Source: Homoserinibacter gongjuensis
Lineage (GTDB): Bacteria; Actinomycetota; Actinomycetes; Actinomycetales; Microbacteriaceae
Direction of reading: 5' to 3'
Length of the DNA: 64,000 bases
Assembly (NCBI RefSeq): GCF_030161875.1
Contig: NZ_BSVA01000001.1
Coordinates: forward strand, 310,001-374,000
The notes below the pieces were generated by a model that worked only from the letters and a program-made list of their open reading frames with translations, was not told where the DNA came from and did no database searches. Below are positions 39,490 to 49,458 of the stretch, piece after piece (positions within the stretch are counted from its first letter, which is position 1; the number at the start of each line of letters is the position of its first letter). The position numbers and the translations under genes are program-made.

Positions 39490-40806
39490 TCACTCGGTCG
39501 TCGGAAGCGTGATGGGGCGCGTCGCGTCGAGCGAGAGCCGGAAGCGACGTTCGGCCCGGCGGTGCACGCGCCCCGTCGAGAGGTACCAGGCGATGCCGAC
39601 GAGAGCCATGACGAACGCCATGGCCGCGACGAGGAAGACCGCGCCGCGCGCGCCCCAGGCGTTGGCCGCGAGGCCGATGAGCGGGGCGCCCACCGGTGCG
39701 CCGCCGGTGAAGGCGGCCATGTACATCACGAGCACACGTCCGCGCACCATCGGGTCGGTGTGCGCCTGCATGTAGGCGTTCGCGGTGCCCATGAGGGTGA
39801 CGATCGTGAAGCCGCACGCCGCACCCGTGACCGCGTACGACCAGAAGTCGGGCATCGAGGCCGACAGCGCCGTCGCGAGCGCGACCAGCAGCGCGAACAG
39901 CACGATGCGTCGCATGCGCACCACCCGCATCCGGGCGAGGAAGAGCGCCCCGGTGAGCGAACCGACGGCGTAACAGGAGGTGACGAGGCCGAACGCCCAC
40001 GCCGGTTGCCCGAAGCTCACCGCCATCGCCGCGGCGTAGATGGCGAACTGGGTGACGAACGCGCTCGAGATGAGCACCATGCCGAGCAACAGGAGGATGT
40101 CGGAGCGATGCCGAACGTAGCGCACCGCGGCCCGCATGCTCGCGCTCGAGGCATCGCGCAGCCGCGGCGAGAACTCGGCCCGGCGCATGGCGACGAGCGA
40201 GACGACGAGCGCGAGATAGGTGACGGTGTTGAGGATGAAGATCCAGCCCGAGCCGATCACGCCGATGAGCACGCCCGCGAGAGCCGGTCCGGTCAGGCGC
40301 GCCACGTTGAACTGCACCGAGGAGAGGCTGATCGCGTTGACGATCTTGTCGGGGCGCACGATGTCACCGATGAACGACTGCCGCAGCGGTTGATCGAAGG
40401 CCATGATGATGCCCCAGATCGCGGTGAAGACGAACATGTGCGGCAGCAGGAGCACGTCGAGCACGAGCAGAGTGCCGAGTGCGAGGGCGAGCACGCTGAA
40501 CAGGCTGCTCGTGATGACGAGCATCGTGCGCCGCTCGAAACGGTCGACGACTCTGCCGACCACCGGGATGAGCACCACCCCCGGAAGGGCCTGGAACATG
40601 ATCGCGACGCCCATCGCCGCGGCATCCCCGTCGGTGAGCTCGGTGAGCACGACCCAACCCATGGCGGTGGCCTGCATCCAGGCGCCCATGCTCGAGGCGA
40701 GGGCGCCGAAGAACCAGATGCGGAAGTTGCGCACCCGCAAGGAGCGGAACATGCCACCGCCCCCGATGTCGATGAGGCCCGTATCGGTGGGCTCGGTCGC
40801 GCTCAT
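39490..40806 (-). CDS. MFS transporter, probably an exporter
   Basis: 438 residues with 12 predicted membrane helices; N-terminal MFRSLRVRNFRIWFFGALAS and the loop motif GRVVDRFERRTML match the MFS_3/enterobactin-exporter-like group. It is co-transcribed with the upstream MarR gene (stop/start overlap at 40803-40806), a common arrangement for drug or metabolite efflux. Substrate unknown. Confidence 0.9.
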   Translation of the reverse strand: MSATEPTDTGLIDIGGGGMFRSLRVRNFRIWFFGALASSMGAWMQATAMGWVVLTELTDGDAAAMGVAIMFQALPGVVLIPVVGRVVDRFERRTMLVITSSLFSVLALALGTLLVLDVLLLPHMFVFTAIWGIIMAFDQPLRQSFIGDIVRPDKIVNAISLSSVQFNVARLTGPALAGVLIGVIGSGWIFILNTVTYLALVVSLVAMRRAEFSPRLRDASSASMRAAVRYVRHRSDILLLLGMVLISSAFVTQFAIYAAAMAVSFGQPAWAFGLVTSCYAVGSLTGALFLARMRVVRMRRIVLFALLVALATALSASMPDFWSYAVTGAACGFTIVTLMGTANAYMQAHTDPMVRGRVLVMYMAAFTGGAPVGAPLIGLAANAWGARGAVFLVAAMAFVMALVGIAWYLSTGRVHRRAERRFRLSLDATRPITLPTTE

Positions 40807-41231
40807 CCGCGGAGCATCTCGGCCATGAGCTCCGAGACCCGCACGAAGGCGGCCCGGTCCTCGGGCGAGAGGAGCGCGAACTCGGCGCGCATGCGGGCGT
40901 TGCGTCGATTGCGCGTCTCGTCGATGAGGGCGTGGCCCTCGTCGGTGACCTCGACGATGATGCGGCGCCCGTCGTCGGGGTCGCCCACCCGCCGCACGAG
41001 GCCGGCAGCCTCGAGGGCGTTGACCGTGCGGTTGATCGCGGGCGGCGTGACGCTCTCCATGCGGGCGAGATCGCTCGGCGTCGCCGAGCCGCCGTCATGG
41101 AGGTGGGTCAAGACGTCGAACTGCGTCTCGCTCACGACCTCGGTGATGCGCACCTCGCCGATCCGGCGCGCGAGGCGCAGCACCTCCATGCGGAACCGCT
41201 TGGCGTCTTCCTCGATCGACACGGCCCTCAC
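40803..41231 (-). CDS. MarR-family transcriptional repressor
   Basis: 142 residues with a MarR winged helix: FDVLTHLHDGGSATPSDLAR, recognition helix VTPPAINRTVNALEAAGLV and the wing RRVGDPDDGRRIIVEVTDEG. The stop overlaps the MFS start (ATGA). A perfect 9-bp-arm palindrome just upstream (41237-41257) is the expected autoregulatory site. Confidence 0.93.
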   Translation of the reverse strand: MRAVSIEEDAKRFRMEVLRLARRIGEVRITEVVSETQFDVLTHLHDGGSATPSDLARMESVTPPAINRTVNALEAAGLVRRVGDPDDGRRIIVEVTDEGHALIDETRNRRNARMRAEFALLSPEDRAAFVRVSELMAEMLRG

Positions 41232-41236
41232 GCTAG

Positions 41237-41257
41237 TTCATTAACCTTGTTAATGAA
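41237..41257. promoter_or_regulatory. MarR operator
   Basis: TTCATTAAC-CTT-GTTAATGAA, perfect 9-bp arms around three bases, beginning six bases upstream of the MarR start codon. It is AT-rich in a GC-rich background and fits a MarR dimer site controlling the marR-MFS operon. Confidence 0.85.
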
Positions 41258-41347
41258 AATCACCGCAGGGTCTCACGGTCTCCCCGAGCGTGCCGACATG
41301 TGGAAACATGGGCCCAGGCCACGCCCGCACCGGGGGAAGGGGAACGC

Positions 41348-42456
41348 GTGACGGAGTTCACCGGCGCATTCCCGGCGCCCACCTGGACGCCGCCCGCCCG
41401 GGAGCCGTTCGTGCCGCTCCGCCCGCTCACCCTGGGGCAGATCCTCGCCGGCGCCTTCCGAGCGCTGCGCCACAACCCGGCCGTCACGCTCGTGCCCGCG
41501 ATCGTGCTCTCGCTCGTGGCGACCGCGCTCGCCACCGTCTTCGGGCTGTTCGTGATCGACCCGCTCCTGGTGGAGAGCGGATCGGGGCTCGGCGTGGAGC
41601 TGTACGGCTGGGTCAGCGGGTTCGCACTCGGGGCGATCGGTTGGGTCGTCGCCCGCGCCCTCGTGTTCGGGGCCGGCACCCTGCAGCAGGGCGTCTCGAG
41701 CGTCGATGTCGCCCACGCGGTGGTCGGCCGCCGCCTCACACCGGGGGACTCCGCCGTCGCACCCGCGGGATCCGAGCCCCGCTCGTGGCGTGGACGGCGA
41801 TCGTCGTGATCGCGGTGATCGTGGGCGGCCTGCTCGGGATCGCGTTGTACGGCCTGATGGGCCTGTCGAACCCGCTGCTGGGCGTGCTCGCGACCTTCCT
41901 CATCTACCCCGCCTTCGCGATGCTGCTGATCTGGCTCGGCACCAAGCTCGCGTTCGTGCCCTCGGTGCTCGTCGTCGAACGACTGCGGCTCGGCGCGGGT
42001 GTGCGACGCGCGTGGCGCCTCACGCGCGGGCAGTTCTGGCGCACCTTCGGCATCCGGATCCTGTGCTGGGGGATGATCTGGATCGCCACGATGCTCGTGG
42101 CGGTGCCCGTGCAACTGCTCGTCAGCTGGCTCGCGAGCATCGTGGCGGGCAACGGCGACATGGGCGACTACCTCGCGGTGACGCGCGCGGGCGACGCCGT
42201 GGCCTCGCTCATCGCCTCGGTCATCGGGGCGATCGGGCTCGTCGTGACCACCTCGACCGACGCCCTGCTCTACCTCGACGTGCGGATGCGTCGCGAGGGT
42301 CTCGACCTGACGCTCGCGCGATTCATGGAGCAGCGTCGCCCCACCACGCGCTTCGACCCGGCCGAACCCGACCCGTATCACCCGCCCGCCGAGATCCCTG
42401 CGTCGCAGCTGCGCGCGATGCCGATCGACGACACGCGGGGGTCGGGATGGGGATGA
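41348..42456 (+). CDS. Multi-pass membrane protein heading the second MoxR locus
   Basis: GTG 41348 (MTEFTGAFPAPTWTPPARE), preceded by GGGGAAGGGG. One G added at 41743-41747 gives 369 residues: cytoplasmic N-terminus, then six or so hydrophobic segments (LRHNPAVTLVPAIVLSLVAT; AIVVIAVIVGGLLGIALYG; FGIRILCWGMIWIATMLVA; ASLIASVIGAIGLVVTT) and a cytoplasmic tail. It resembles the membrane domain found in some glycerophosphoryl phosphodiesterases and YciC-like proteins. First gene of a translationally coupled set ending with DUF58; function unknown. Confidence 0.78.
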
Positions 42457-43169
42457 CCTGGGCGACGGCCCGTGGCCCGCTCGCGGTGCCGTTCGACACG
42501 CCCCTCGACCCCGACCGCGAGGAGGCGCGACGCCTGCTGCAGGAGGAGCTCGCGAAGGCGCGCTACCAGGAGCGCGAGGCCGCCGAGACGCCGCAGTGGC
42601 TCAAGGACTTCTACGAGTGGCTGCAGGACCTCCTCAACTCGCTCGGCGGTGAGGGCACCGTGCCCGGCTGGATCGTGCTGCTCGTGATCGTCGCACTCGC
42701 GGTCGTCGTCGTCGCCTTCCTGGTGTTCGGGGTGCCGCGCCTGCGGGCGCGCAGTCGCGTGGGCGCCACGGGCGATGAGCTCTTCGAGGCCGACGACCAC
42801 CGGGATGCCGCAGCGATGCGCCGGGATGCGGATGCCGCAGCCCGCGCCGGGCGCTGGGATGAGGCGATCGCGGAGCGGTTCCGCGCCATCGCCCGATCGC
42901 TGCACGAGCGCACGCTCGTCTCGACCGTGCCGGGCAGCACCGCGCACGACGTGGCTCGGCGGGCCGCGGCACCGCTGCCCGAGCACGCCGTGGCACTCGA
43001 GGTGGCGGCGCACGACTTCGACGCGGTGCGCTACCTGGGCGACCCGGGCGACCGCGCGCGCTACGAGACGCTCGCGGCCCTCGACACAGCCGTGCAGCGC
43101 ACCCGTCCCGTGCTCGAACCGGTGGCGACCGCGGCCGGGGACGAGCCCTTCGCGAGGGTCGAGCCGTGA
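42453..43169 (+). CDS. DUF4129 membrane protein
   Basis: Start ATG 42453 (MTWATARGPLAVPFDTPLDP), overlapping the previous stop (ATGA). 238 residues: N-terminal cytoplasmic or periplasmic helix pair (EEARRLLQEELAKARYQERE), one membrane helix at ~70-92 (IVLLVIVALAVVVVAFLVF), then the DUF4129 domain with RARSRVGATGDELFEADDHR and TVPGSTAHDVARRAAAPL. DUF4129 proteins regularly accompany MoxR, DUF58 and transglutaminase genes. Confidence 0.85.
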   Translation: MTWATARGPLAVPFDTPLDPDREEARRLLQEELAKARYQEREAAETPQWLKDFYEWLQDLLNSLGGEGTVPGWIVLLVIVALAVVVVAFLVFGVPRLRARSRVGATGDELFEADDHRDAAAMRRDADAAARAGRWDEAIAERFRAIARSLHERTLVSTVPGSTAHDVARRAAAPLPEHAVALEVAAHDFDAVRYLGDPGDRARYETLAALDTAVQRTRPVLEPVATAAGDEPFARVEP

Positions 43170-44380
43170 CCGCGACCGCGACGAGCAGCGAGGCGAGCCC
43201 GACGACGGGCGGCGGGGCCGCCTCCGGGAACCCGCCGCGCCCACGACATCGGGTGGGCATCGTGCTGCTCTGGCTCGCGATCGTGCTCGTCGTCGTGATC
43301 GGCGGGCTCGCGGTGTGGGCCGCCGGACAGACCTCACGGTCAGGGCAGCACGATCGCTCCCCCGTCGACCCGAGCGAGACGGGCGCGATGGCCCTCGCGC
43401 AGGTGCTCGGACAGCAGGGCGTCGACGTGACCATCACGCACTCCTTCTGGGAGACCGAGGTCGCGGTGGGTGACGGGCGCGATGTGACGCTGCTCGTCGA
43501 CGACGACTGGTGGGTGCTGACCGAGGAGGCCTACGCGAGCGTGCTGAACCTCTCGCAGCACCTGATCGTCGTGCAGCCCACGGATGTGGGCCTCGAGCAG
43601 CTCACCCCCGGCGTCGAGTACGCGGGCTTCGGGGGCGGCGAGCTGCCGGCCGATTGCGACCTGCCCGCCGTGCAGCGCGCCGAGTCGGTGAACGCGGGCG
43701 GCGACGCCTACACCGCGCCCGCGAGCGCCGAGCGCTGTTTCGCATCCGGCGACGACGGATACGGTCTCGTGCGCATCGAACGCGGCTCGCGGATCGTGAC
43801 CCTGCTCGGCCTCGGCGAGGTGCTCGAGAACCAGTACGTGACCGACTCGGGCAACGCCGCCCTCGCGCTCGGTCTGCTCGGCGAGCAGCCGAAGCTCGTG
43901 TGGTACCAGCCCGACATGGACGATCTCGCGTTCGACGATGCCAACAGCCTCGCCTCACTGCAGGGCGCCTGGTTCGCTCCGCTCGTCGTGCTGCTGCTGC
44001 TCGTGGGCGTCGCGGCCGCCGTCTGGCGGGGGCGGCGGATGGGCGCCGTCGTCGTCGAGCAGCTGCCGGTTGAGGTGCGCTCGAGCGAGACGATGGAGGG
44101 CCGTGCGCGGCTGTACGCCCGCAGCGGGGCGCGCGACCACGCCCTCGCGATGCTGCGGAGTGCGACCCTGGCACGGCTCGCGCGCACCCTGGGCCTCGGC
44201 CGCTCGGCGACCCCCGAGGAGATCATCGGCGCGACCGCCGCGCTCACCGGGCGCGATCCGGCGGCGCTCACCGCCCTGCTGCGTTCCGAGCCCGCCTTCG
44301 ACGACCGGGGATTCGTGCGGATCTCCGACGAACTGCTGCGACTCGAGCGCGAGCTCGGTCGCGCGGTGCGGCCGAGCTGA
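43166..44380 (+). CDS. DUF4350 membrane protein
   Basis: GTG 43166 overlaps the DUF4129 stop. 404 residues: N-terminal membrane helix (residues ~30-52), an external domain with DRSPVDPSETGAMALAQVLG, the DUF4350 opening, a second helix near 270-290 (GAWFAPLVVLLLLVGVAAAV) and a cytoplasmic helical end with EGRARLYARSGARDHALAML. DUF4350 is expected between DUF4129 and MoxR and may act as a scaffold for the complex; no biochemical role is established that I know. Confidence 0.87.
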   Translation: MTATATSSEASPTTGGGAASGNPPRPRHRVGIVLLWLAIVLVVVIGGLAVWAAGQTSRSGQHDRSPVDPSETGAMALAQVLGQQGVDVTITHSFWETEVAVGDGRDVTLLVDDDWWVLTEEAYASVLNLSQHLIVVQPTDVGLEQLTPGVEYAGFGGGELPADCDLPAVQRAESVNAGGDAYTAPASAERCFASGDDGYGLVRIERGSRIVTLLGLGEVLENQYVTDSGNAALALGLLGEQPKLVWYQPDMDDLAFDDANSLASLQGAWFAPLVVLLLLVGVAAAVWRGRRMGAVVVEQLPVEVRSSETMEGRARLYARSGARDHALAMLRSATLARLARTLGLGRSATPEEIIGATAALTGRDPAALTALLRSEPAFDDRGFVRISDELLRLERELGRAVRPS

Positions 44381-44424
44381 CCGCCGCCGAGACCCCGCCA
44401 CCCGAGACCCCGCATCAGAAGAGA

Positions 44425-45392
44425 ATGGACGCCATGACCACCACATCCGAACTGCGCGATGCTCTCTCGCGCGTGCGCCTCGAGGTCGGAAAGGCGGTGG
44501 TGGGCCAAGACGGTGCCGTCACCGGCCTGCTCATCGCCCTGCTCGCCAACGGCCACGTGCTGCTGGAGGGCGTGCCCGGCGTCGCCAAGACGCTGCTCGT
44601 ACGCACGCTCTCGCGCTCGCTGTCGCTCGAGACCCGGCGCGTGCAGTTCACCCCCGACCTCATGCCCGGCGACATCACCGGCTCGGTCGTGTACGACCCG
44701 AAGACCGGCGAGTTCGAGTTCCGTGAGGGTCCGGTGTTCACCAACATCCTGCTCGCGGACGAGATCAACCGCACGCCTCCCAAGACCCAGTCGGCGCTGC
44801 TCGAGGCGATGGAGGAGCGGCAGGTGTCGGCCGACGGCGTGACACGCGCGCTGCCCGTGCCGTTCCTCGTGGCGGCGACGCAGAACCCGATCGAGTACGA
44901 GGGCACCTACACCCTCCCCGAGGCGCAGCTCGACCGGTTCCTGTTGAAGCTCGTGCTGGACCTGCCGGCGCGGGATGCCGAGGTCGAGGTGCTCGTGCGG
45001 CACGCGTCGGGCTTCAACCCGCGCGATCTCGAGGCCGCCGGCGTCACGCCGGTGCTGGACGCGGCCACGCTGCAGGCGGCGCAGGCCGACGTGGCGCGCA
45101 TGCCGGTGAGCGCGGACGTGCTCGGCTACGCGGTCGACCTCGCGCGGGGCACGCGGCAGAGCCCCTCGGTGCGCCTCGGCGTGAGCCCGCGTGGCACCAC
45201 CGCCCTGCTCGCGGCGTCGCGGGCCTGGGCGTGGCTCTCGGGCGCGGCCGGGGTGACCCCGACCACATCCAGGCGATGGCGCTTCCCGTGTTGCGGCACC
45301 GTATCCAGCTGCGGCCCGAGGCGGAGCTCGAGGGCGTCGGCGCGGATGCGGTGCTGCGCGCCGTGATCCAGCAGGTTCGCGTTCCGATCTGA
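44425..45392 (+). CDS. MoxR-family AAA+ ATPase (second copy)
   Basis: 322 residues after adding one C at 45257-45260. P-loop GVPGVAKTLLVRT, Walker B ILLADEINRTPPKTQ, sensor VAATQNPIEYEGTYTLPEAQ and a C-terminal end RHRIQLRPEAELEGV. ATG 44425 or 44434 could start it; the first has AGAAGAG upstream. It is a different subgroup from the MoxR at 6286-7286, with different partners (DUF4129/DUF4350 rather than VWA proteins). Confidence 0.92.
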
Positions 45393-45399
45393 GCACGTG

Positions 45400-46713
45400 A
45401 TGGCGATCTCGGGGTGGTTCGTGGCGGTGCTCGCGCTGGGCGCCGTCCCCGTCGTGCTGCTCGGCGGCTGGCCCGGGTTCTGGGTGTGGCTGGGTCTCCT
45501 GGCCGCCGGGGGCGCGCTCGACGCCCTGCTGGCCGGGTCGCCCGCGGGCTTGCGCGTGGAGCGCACGGTTCCCGCTCGGGCGCGGCTGGGCGAGCCCGTC
45601 GAGACGACGCTCACGATTCTGAACACCGGGCGGCGCACCGTGCGGGCAGTGGTGCGGGATGCCTGGCAGCCCTCGGCCGGTGCGCGACCGACGCGAGTGG
45701 CGGTTGCCGTGCCGTCGGGCGAGCGGCGGGCCGTGCGCACGATGCTCACGCCCACCCGGCGCGGCGAGCTGCGAGCGGCGGGGGTCACGGTGCGCTCGGG
45801 CGGGCCGCTCCATCTCGTCTCCCGCCAGCGCACGCTGCGGGCCCCTGCCGCGTTGCGCGTGCTGCCGCCGTTCACCTCGCGGCGCCACCTGCCCTCGCGC
45901 ATCGCCCGGCTGCGCGAGCTCGACGGGCGCACGTCGCTGCTCATCCGCGGCCAGGGCACCGAGTTCGACAGCCTGCGCGAGTACGTGCGCGGCGACGACG
46001 TGCGCTCGATCGACTGGCGCGCGACGGCGAGGCGCCGGGATCCCGCGGGCGGCGGCGCGAAGCTCGTGGTGCGCACCTGGCGGCCGGAACGCGATCGGCG
46101 CATCGTGCTCGTGATCGACTCCGGGCGCACGGCCGCGGCACGCATCGCCGACGAGGTGCGCCTCGACACGGCGTTCGAGGCGAGTCTGCTGCTCGCGGCG
46201 CTCGCCACCCGCGCCGGCGACCGGGTGGACCTCGCGGTGTACGACCGCCGCGTGCGCGGGCGCGTGCAAGGCGCGACGGGTGCCCAGCTGCTGGCCCGCA
46301 TGGTCGATGTGCTCGCCCCGATCGAGCCCGAGCTCATCGAACCCGATTGGCGCGCCGTGCCCGGACTCGTGCGCTCCATCACGCCGCACCGCGCGCTCGT
46401 GGTGCTGCTCACGACGATCGACGCGCCGGGCGCTGCGAAACCACTGCTCGCGATGCTGCCCGAGCTCACGCGGCGCCACACCGTGGTCGTGGCCTCGGTG
46501 ACCGACCCGGATGTGCTGGCCGCGACCGCGGTGCGGGGCGCGAGCGACGAGGTGTATCGGGCAGCGGCCGCCGAGCGGGCGCTGCTGGATGCGACGCGCG
46601 TCGCTGCGGCGATCCGTCGCCTCGGCGGGGATGTGGTGACCGGTGCGCCGCAGGAGCTGCCGCCGGCGCTCGCCGACCACTACCTGGCTCTCAAGGCGGC
46701 CGGCAAGCTGTAG
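45400..46713 (+). CDS. DUF58 protein (second copy)
   Basis: 437 residues: two N-terminal membrane helices (GWFVAVLALGAVPVVLLGG; GFWVWLGLLAAGGALDALL), a beta-rich extracytoplasmic or cytoplasmic domain (VERTVPARARLGEPVETTL), then the DUF58 signature TEFDSLREYVRGDDVRSIDW followed by a VWA-like fold (RIVLVIDSGRTAAARIADEV). A GTG at 45397 is an alternative start. Longer than the DUF58 at 5385-6272, which lacks the membrane helices. Confidence 0.9.
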   Translation: MAISGWFVAVLALGAVPVVLLGGWPGFWVWLGLLAAGGALDALLAGSPAGLRVERTVPARARLGEPVETTLTILNTGRRTVRAVVRDAWQPSAGARPTRVAVAVPSGERRAVRTMLTPTRRGELRAAGVTVRSGGPLHLVSRQRTLRAPAALRVLPPFTSRRHLPSRIARLRELDGRTSLLIRGQGTEFDSLREYVRGDDVRSIDWRATARRRDPAGGGAKLVVRTWRPERDRRIVLVIDSGRTAAARIADEVRLDTAFEASLLLAALATRAGDRVDLAVYDRRVRGRVQGATGAQLLARMVDVLAPIEPELIEPDWRAVPGLVRSITPHRALVVLLTTIDAPGAAKPLLAMLPELTRRHTVVVASVTDPDVLAATAVRGASDEVYRAAAAERALLDATRVAAAIRRLGGDVVTGAPQELPPALADHYLALKAAGKL

Positions 46714-46750
46714 GCGTTCGCCTCGCACGGGCCCTCACTAGGCTGACCGC

Positions 46751-47994
46751 ATGCCCGTCGCCGCCGAGCTCGACGCCGCCCCGCGCGAGCGCCGCATCCG
46801 ACTGATCCGTGACGGGATCGGATCCGGTGCCGCCGCGCACGAGCACCGCCTGCTTCGCGCCGCACGGCCGGCGCTGCCGCTGCTCAACTGGGTCGGACAG
46901 TTCGCGCGCCCGATCATGAAGGTGCCGCGGCTCGGGTGGATCACCTCCGACCCGGTCGTCGCGCGCACCTTGCTCAACGATCCCGCTCATCTGACACTGC
47001 TCTCGGAGGGCGGCGTGGGACACCTGTGGGCGCAGATCCTGGGCGACTGGGTCTACGAGCTCTTCGACGGGCCGGGCCACCACGAGCTGCGCACCCGCAG
47101 CAAGGAGCTCTTCACCGAGCGCAGTTCCGCCGCCTTCGTCGAGCACGCATGGGGGCGCGACTGGCCGAGGCGCGCGCGGCGTTCGAGGCGGGCGAGCCGC
47201 TCGACCTCGCCGAACTGTCGCGCATCCTGGTCGGGCGGATGGTGACCCAGCTGCTCGGTCTTCCGGTCGACGCGAGCCGCGGCGACGCCGCCGACCTCGA
47301 GATCTTCGCGACGGGCGAACGGCTCGCCTCGATCGCGCTCGGCACGACCGCCGACACCGAACTGCCTCCGCACAAGATCGCGCTCGCACGCGACATCGTC
47401 GAGCAGCTCACGGCCCACATCGATGCCGTGTTCCCGGACGCGCATCCCGACACCGTCATCGGACGCTGCCGCGAGCTCGGGCTCAGCCTGCGCGAGACGA
47501 AGGGTCTCTCGACGCTGCTCATGGTGGCCGGCACCGAGACGGCCGCATCGGCCATGGCGCGCATGGCGGCGGTGCTGTACGACTCGGGCGAAGTCGACCG
47601 GCTGCTCGCGCATCCGGAACACCGCGAGGATGCCGTGCGCGAGGCCCTGCGCGTGACGAGCCCCGCACCGCTCATCGGGCGCTCGGTGCTCGCGGATGTC
47701 GAGGTCGCGGGTCGCACACTGCGTGCGGGCGAGCGCGTGATGGTGCTCACGTGGACGGCCAACAACGTCGCGGGGGCGTTCCGTATCGACCGGCCCTACC
47801 TGCCGCACAACCGTCAGCTGTGGTTCGGTGCCGGGCGGCACCTGTGCCTGGGCGGGCCGCTCGCGCGCGCGGAGCTCGCCGCGATGCTGGAGATGCTCCT
47901 CGGCGACGGGCGGGGGTTCCGCGTGGTGTCACGGCGGTATGGGCGACGGGTGCTCATCCCGGCATACGCCTCGCTCGTGGTGCAGAAGGTCTGA
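46751..47994 (+). CDS. Cytochrome P450 (plus-strand copy)
   Basis: 414 residues after adding one G at 47151-47155. I-helix MVAGTETAASAM with the acid-alcohol pair, ExxR in REALRVTSPAPL, and the heme-binding loop FGAGRHLCLGGPLARAEL with Cys as axial ligand. Bacterial class I P450s need ferredoxin and reductase, which are not in the window. It is divergent from nothing obvious but lies near the minus-strand biosynthetic cluster with another P450, and might act on the same product. Confidence 0.9.
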
Positions 47995-48081
47995 TCCGTC
48001 CCTCCCCAGGGAGCGCGGACTGACGCGTTCCACCACTTTGCCGTCGTCGATGGCATCGGGTCCGCGATCGGGCGAGAATCG

Positions 48082-48543
48082 ATGACATTCGGCATCCGGC
48101 GGAGTCAGAATGGCGGTGTGTACGTGTCGGTCGAGACCCTCACCACGATCATCGGGATCGTGGGCGTGCTGGCGAGCTTCGCCTCGGCGTTCGCGTGGCT
48201 CATCCGACGCATGGACGCGCGATTCGACAGCTTCGACGCGAAGTTCGGGGCCCGCATCGACGGAGTCGAGACCAAGCTCGGGGCCCGCATCGACGGAGTC
48301 GAGACCAAGCTCGAGGCCCGCATCGACGCGGTCGAGGCCCGACTCACCGAGCGGATCGACGGAATCGAGACCCGACTCACCGAGCGGATCGACGGAGTCG
48401 AGACCCGACTCACCGAGCGGATCGACGGAGTCGAGACCCAGCTGACGGCGCGCATGACCGCAGTCGAACGCGAACTCGTCGAGGTGAAGATCGCGATCGC
48501 CCGACTCGAAGGCCCGCCCCCGCGCCTCGTGCCCGTTCGCTGA
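48082..48543 (+). CDS. Membrane-anchored coiled-coil protein with 11-residue repeats
   Basis: 153 residues from ATG 48082, or 141 from GTG 48118 (MYVSVETLTTIIGIVG). One membrane helix (VETLTTIIGIVGVLASFASA) is followed by seven near-identical 11-residue units of the form (A/E)RIDGVETxLx from 48250 to 48480, then VERELVEVKIAIARLEG. Hendecad repeats form right-handed coiled coils. No catalytic part is visible. Similar short proteins with DUF-type anchors occur in many bacteria, and some resemble phage-type or apolipoprotein-like helices. Role unknown. Confidence 0.82.
   Translation: MTFGIRRSQNGGVYVSVETLTTIIGIVGVLASFASAFAWLIRRMDARFDSFDAKFGARIDGVETKLGARIDGVETKLEARIDAVEARLTERIDGIETRLTERIDGVETRLTERIDGVETQLTARMTAVERELVEVKIAIARLEGPPPRLVPVR
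48250..48480 (+). repeat. Seven tandem 33-bp repeats inside the coiled-coil gene
   Basis: Units start at 48250, 48283, 48316, 48349, 48382, 48415 and 48448. The first two differ by one base in the third-last codon and the fourth to sixth are nearly identical, suggesting recent copy-number change by slippage. Confidence 0.92.
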
Positions 48544-48549
48544 CGGTGC

Positions 48550-49458
48550 TCACCAGTGCTCGGCGCCCTCGAGGTCGGTCGAGCCGGGTTCGAAGCCGAG
48601 CCGCTCACGGGCCGCCGTGACATCGAGCGTGCGCTCGAGCCCGAGCTGACTCACCGCGTAGCGCGTCACCCGCGGGCGTCGGCGCCGGACGTGCGCCGCG
48701 GCCTCCGCGACGGCGGCGGCGCGAAGGGCGGCGGCGTAGGGCATCCGCACCAGACGCGCACGCACCTTACGCCGTGCGAGGAACTCCTCGATGACCTCGG
48801 CGAGCACGACCGGCTCGGCGTCGGCGATGTTGTAGACGCCCTGGGGCCCGGTGAGGCCGAGCCGCACGGCGTCGACGAGGTGGTCGATGTGGGTGAGCGA
48901 GTGCGGCACCCGCGCACCCTCGGGCAGCACGAGGCGGCCGTGCCGCACAGCGGCGAGCACGCGCGGCAAGAGCGTCGTGTCGCCGGGGCCGTAGACGGCG
49001 TGCGGACGCAGGATGACGGCATCCGACCCCATCACCTCGAGCTCGGCGAAGGTCTTCGACTCGGCGTAGCTCGAGAGGAACCGCGTCGCGGGCGCCGCAC
49101 CCTCGGTGGCCTGCACGGTCGGGATGAAGGCGTCGTACACCGACGACGTCGACAGGTGCACGATGCGGGCGCCGCGGAAGCTCGCCACGACGTTGCGTGT
49201 GCCGGTGCGGTTGGCGCGCATCGCCTCGGGCAGTGGGGCCCAATCGTCGGCGAGGGCCGCGCAGTGCACGACGGCGTCGAAGTCGCGGTCGCCGAGCAGC
49301 GGGCCCGAGGTGATGTCCCACACCCGATAGCGGGCCAGCGGATGCGACCAGCCGCGCCGCCGCCGGCCGAATCCCGTCACGTCGTGGTTGGCATCGGCGA
49401 GCGCGGTGGCGACGGCACCGCCGATGAAGCCCGACGCACCCGTGACGGCGATCCTCAC
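48550..49458 (-). CDS. NAD-dependent epimerase/dehydratase-family enzyme (OleD-like)
   Basis: 302 residues, extended short-chain dehydrogenase: NAD-binding TGASGFIGGA (residues 6-15) and catalytic Tyr131-x3-Lys135 (SSYAESK). It is the last gene of the minus-strand cluster that includes a KASIII-like and an adenylate-forming enzyme, and it overlaps the ligase stop (ATGA-type, 49455-49458). In ole clusters OleD reduces the 2-alkyl-3-keto acid from OleA. The match is by fold and context; ordinary sugar epimerases look similar. Confidence 0.85.
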   Translation of the reverse strand: MRIAVTGASGFIGGAVATALADANHDVTGFGRRRRGWSHPLARYRVWDITSGPLLGDRDFDAVVHCAALADDWAPLPEAMRANRTGTRNVVASFRGARIVHLSTSSVYDAFIPTVQATEGAAPATRFLSSYAESKTFAELEVMGSDAVILRPHAVYGPGDTTLLPRVLAAVRHGRLVLPEGARVPHSLTHIDHLVDAVRLGLTGPQGVYNIADAEPVVLAEVIEEFLARRKVRARLVRMPYAAALRAAAVAEAAAHVRRRRPRVTRYAVSQLGLERTLDVTAARERLGFEPGSTDLEGAEHW

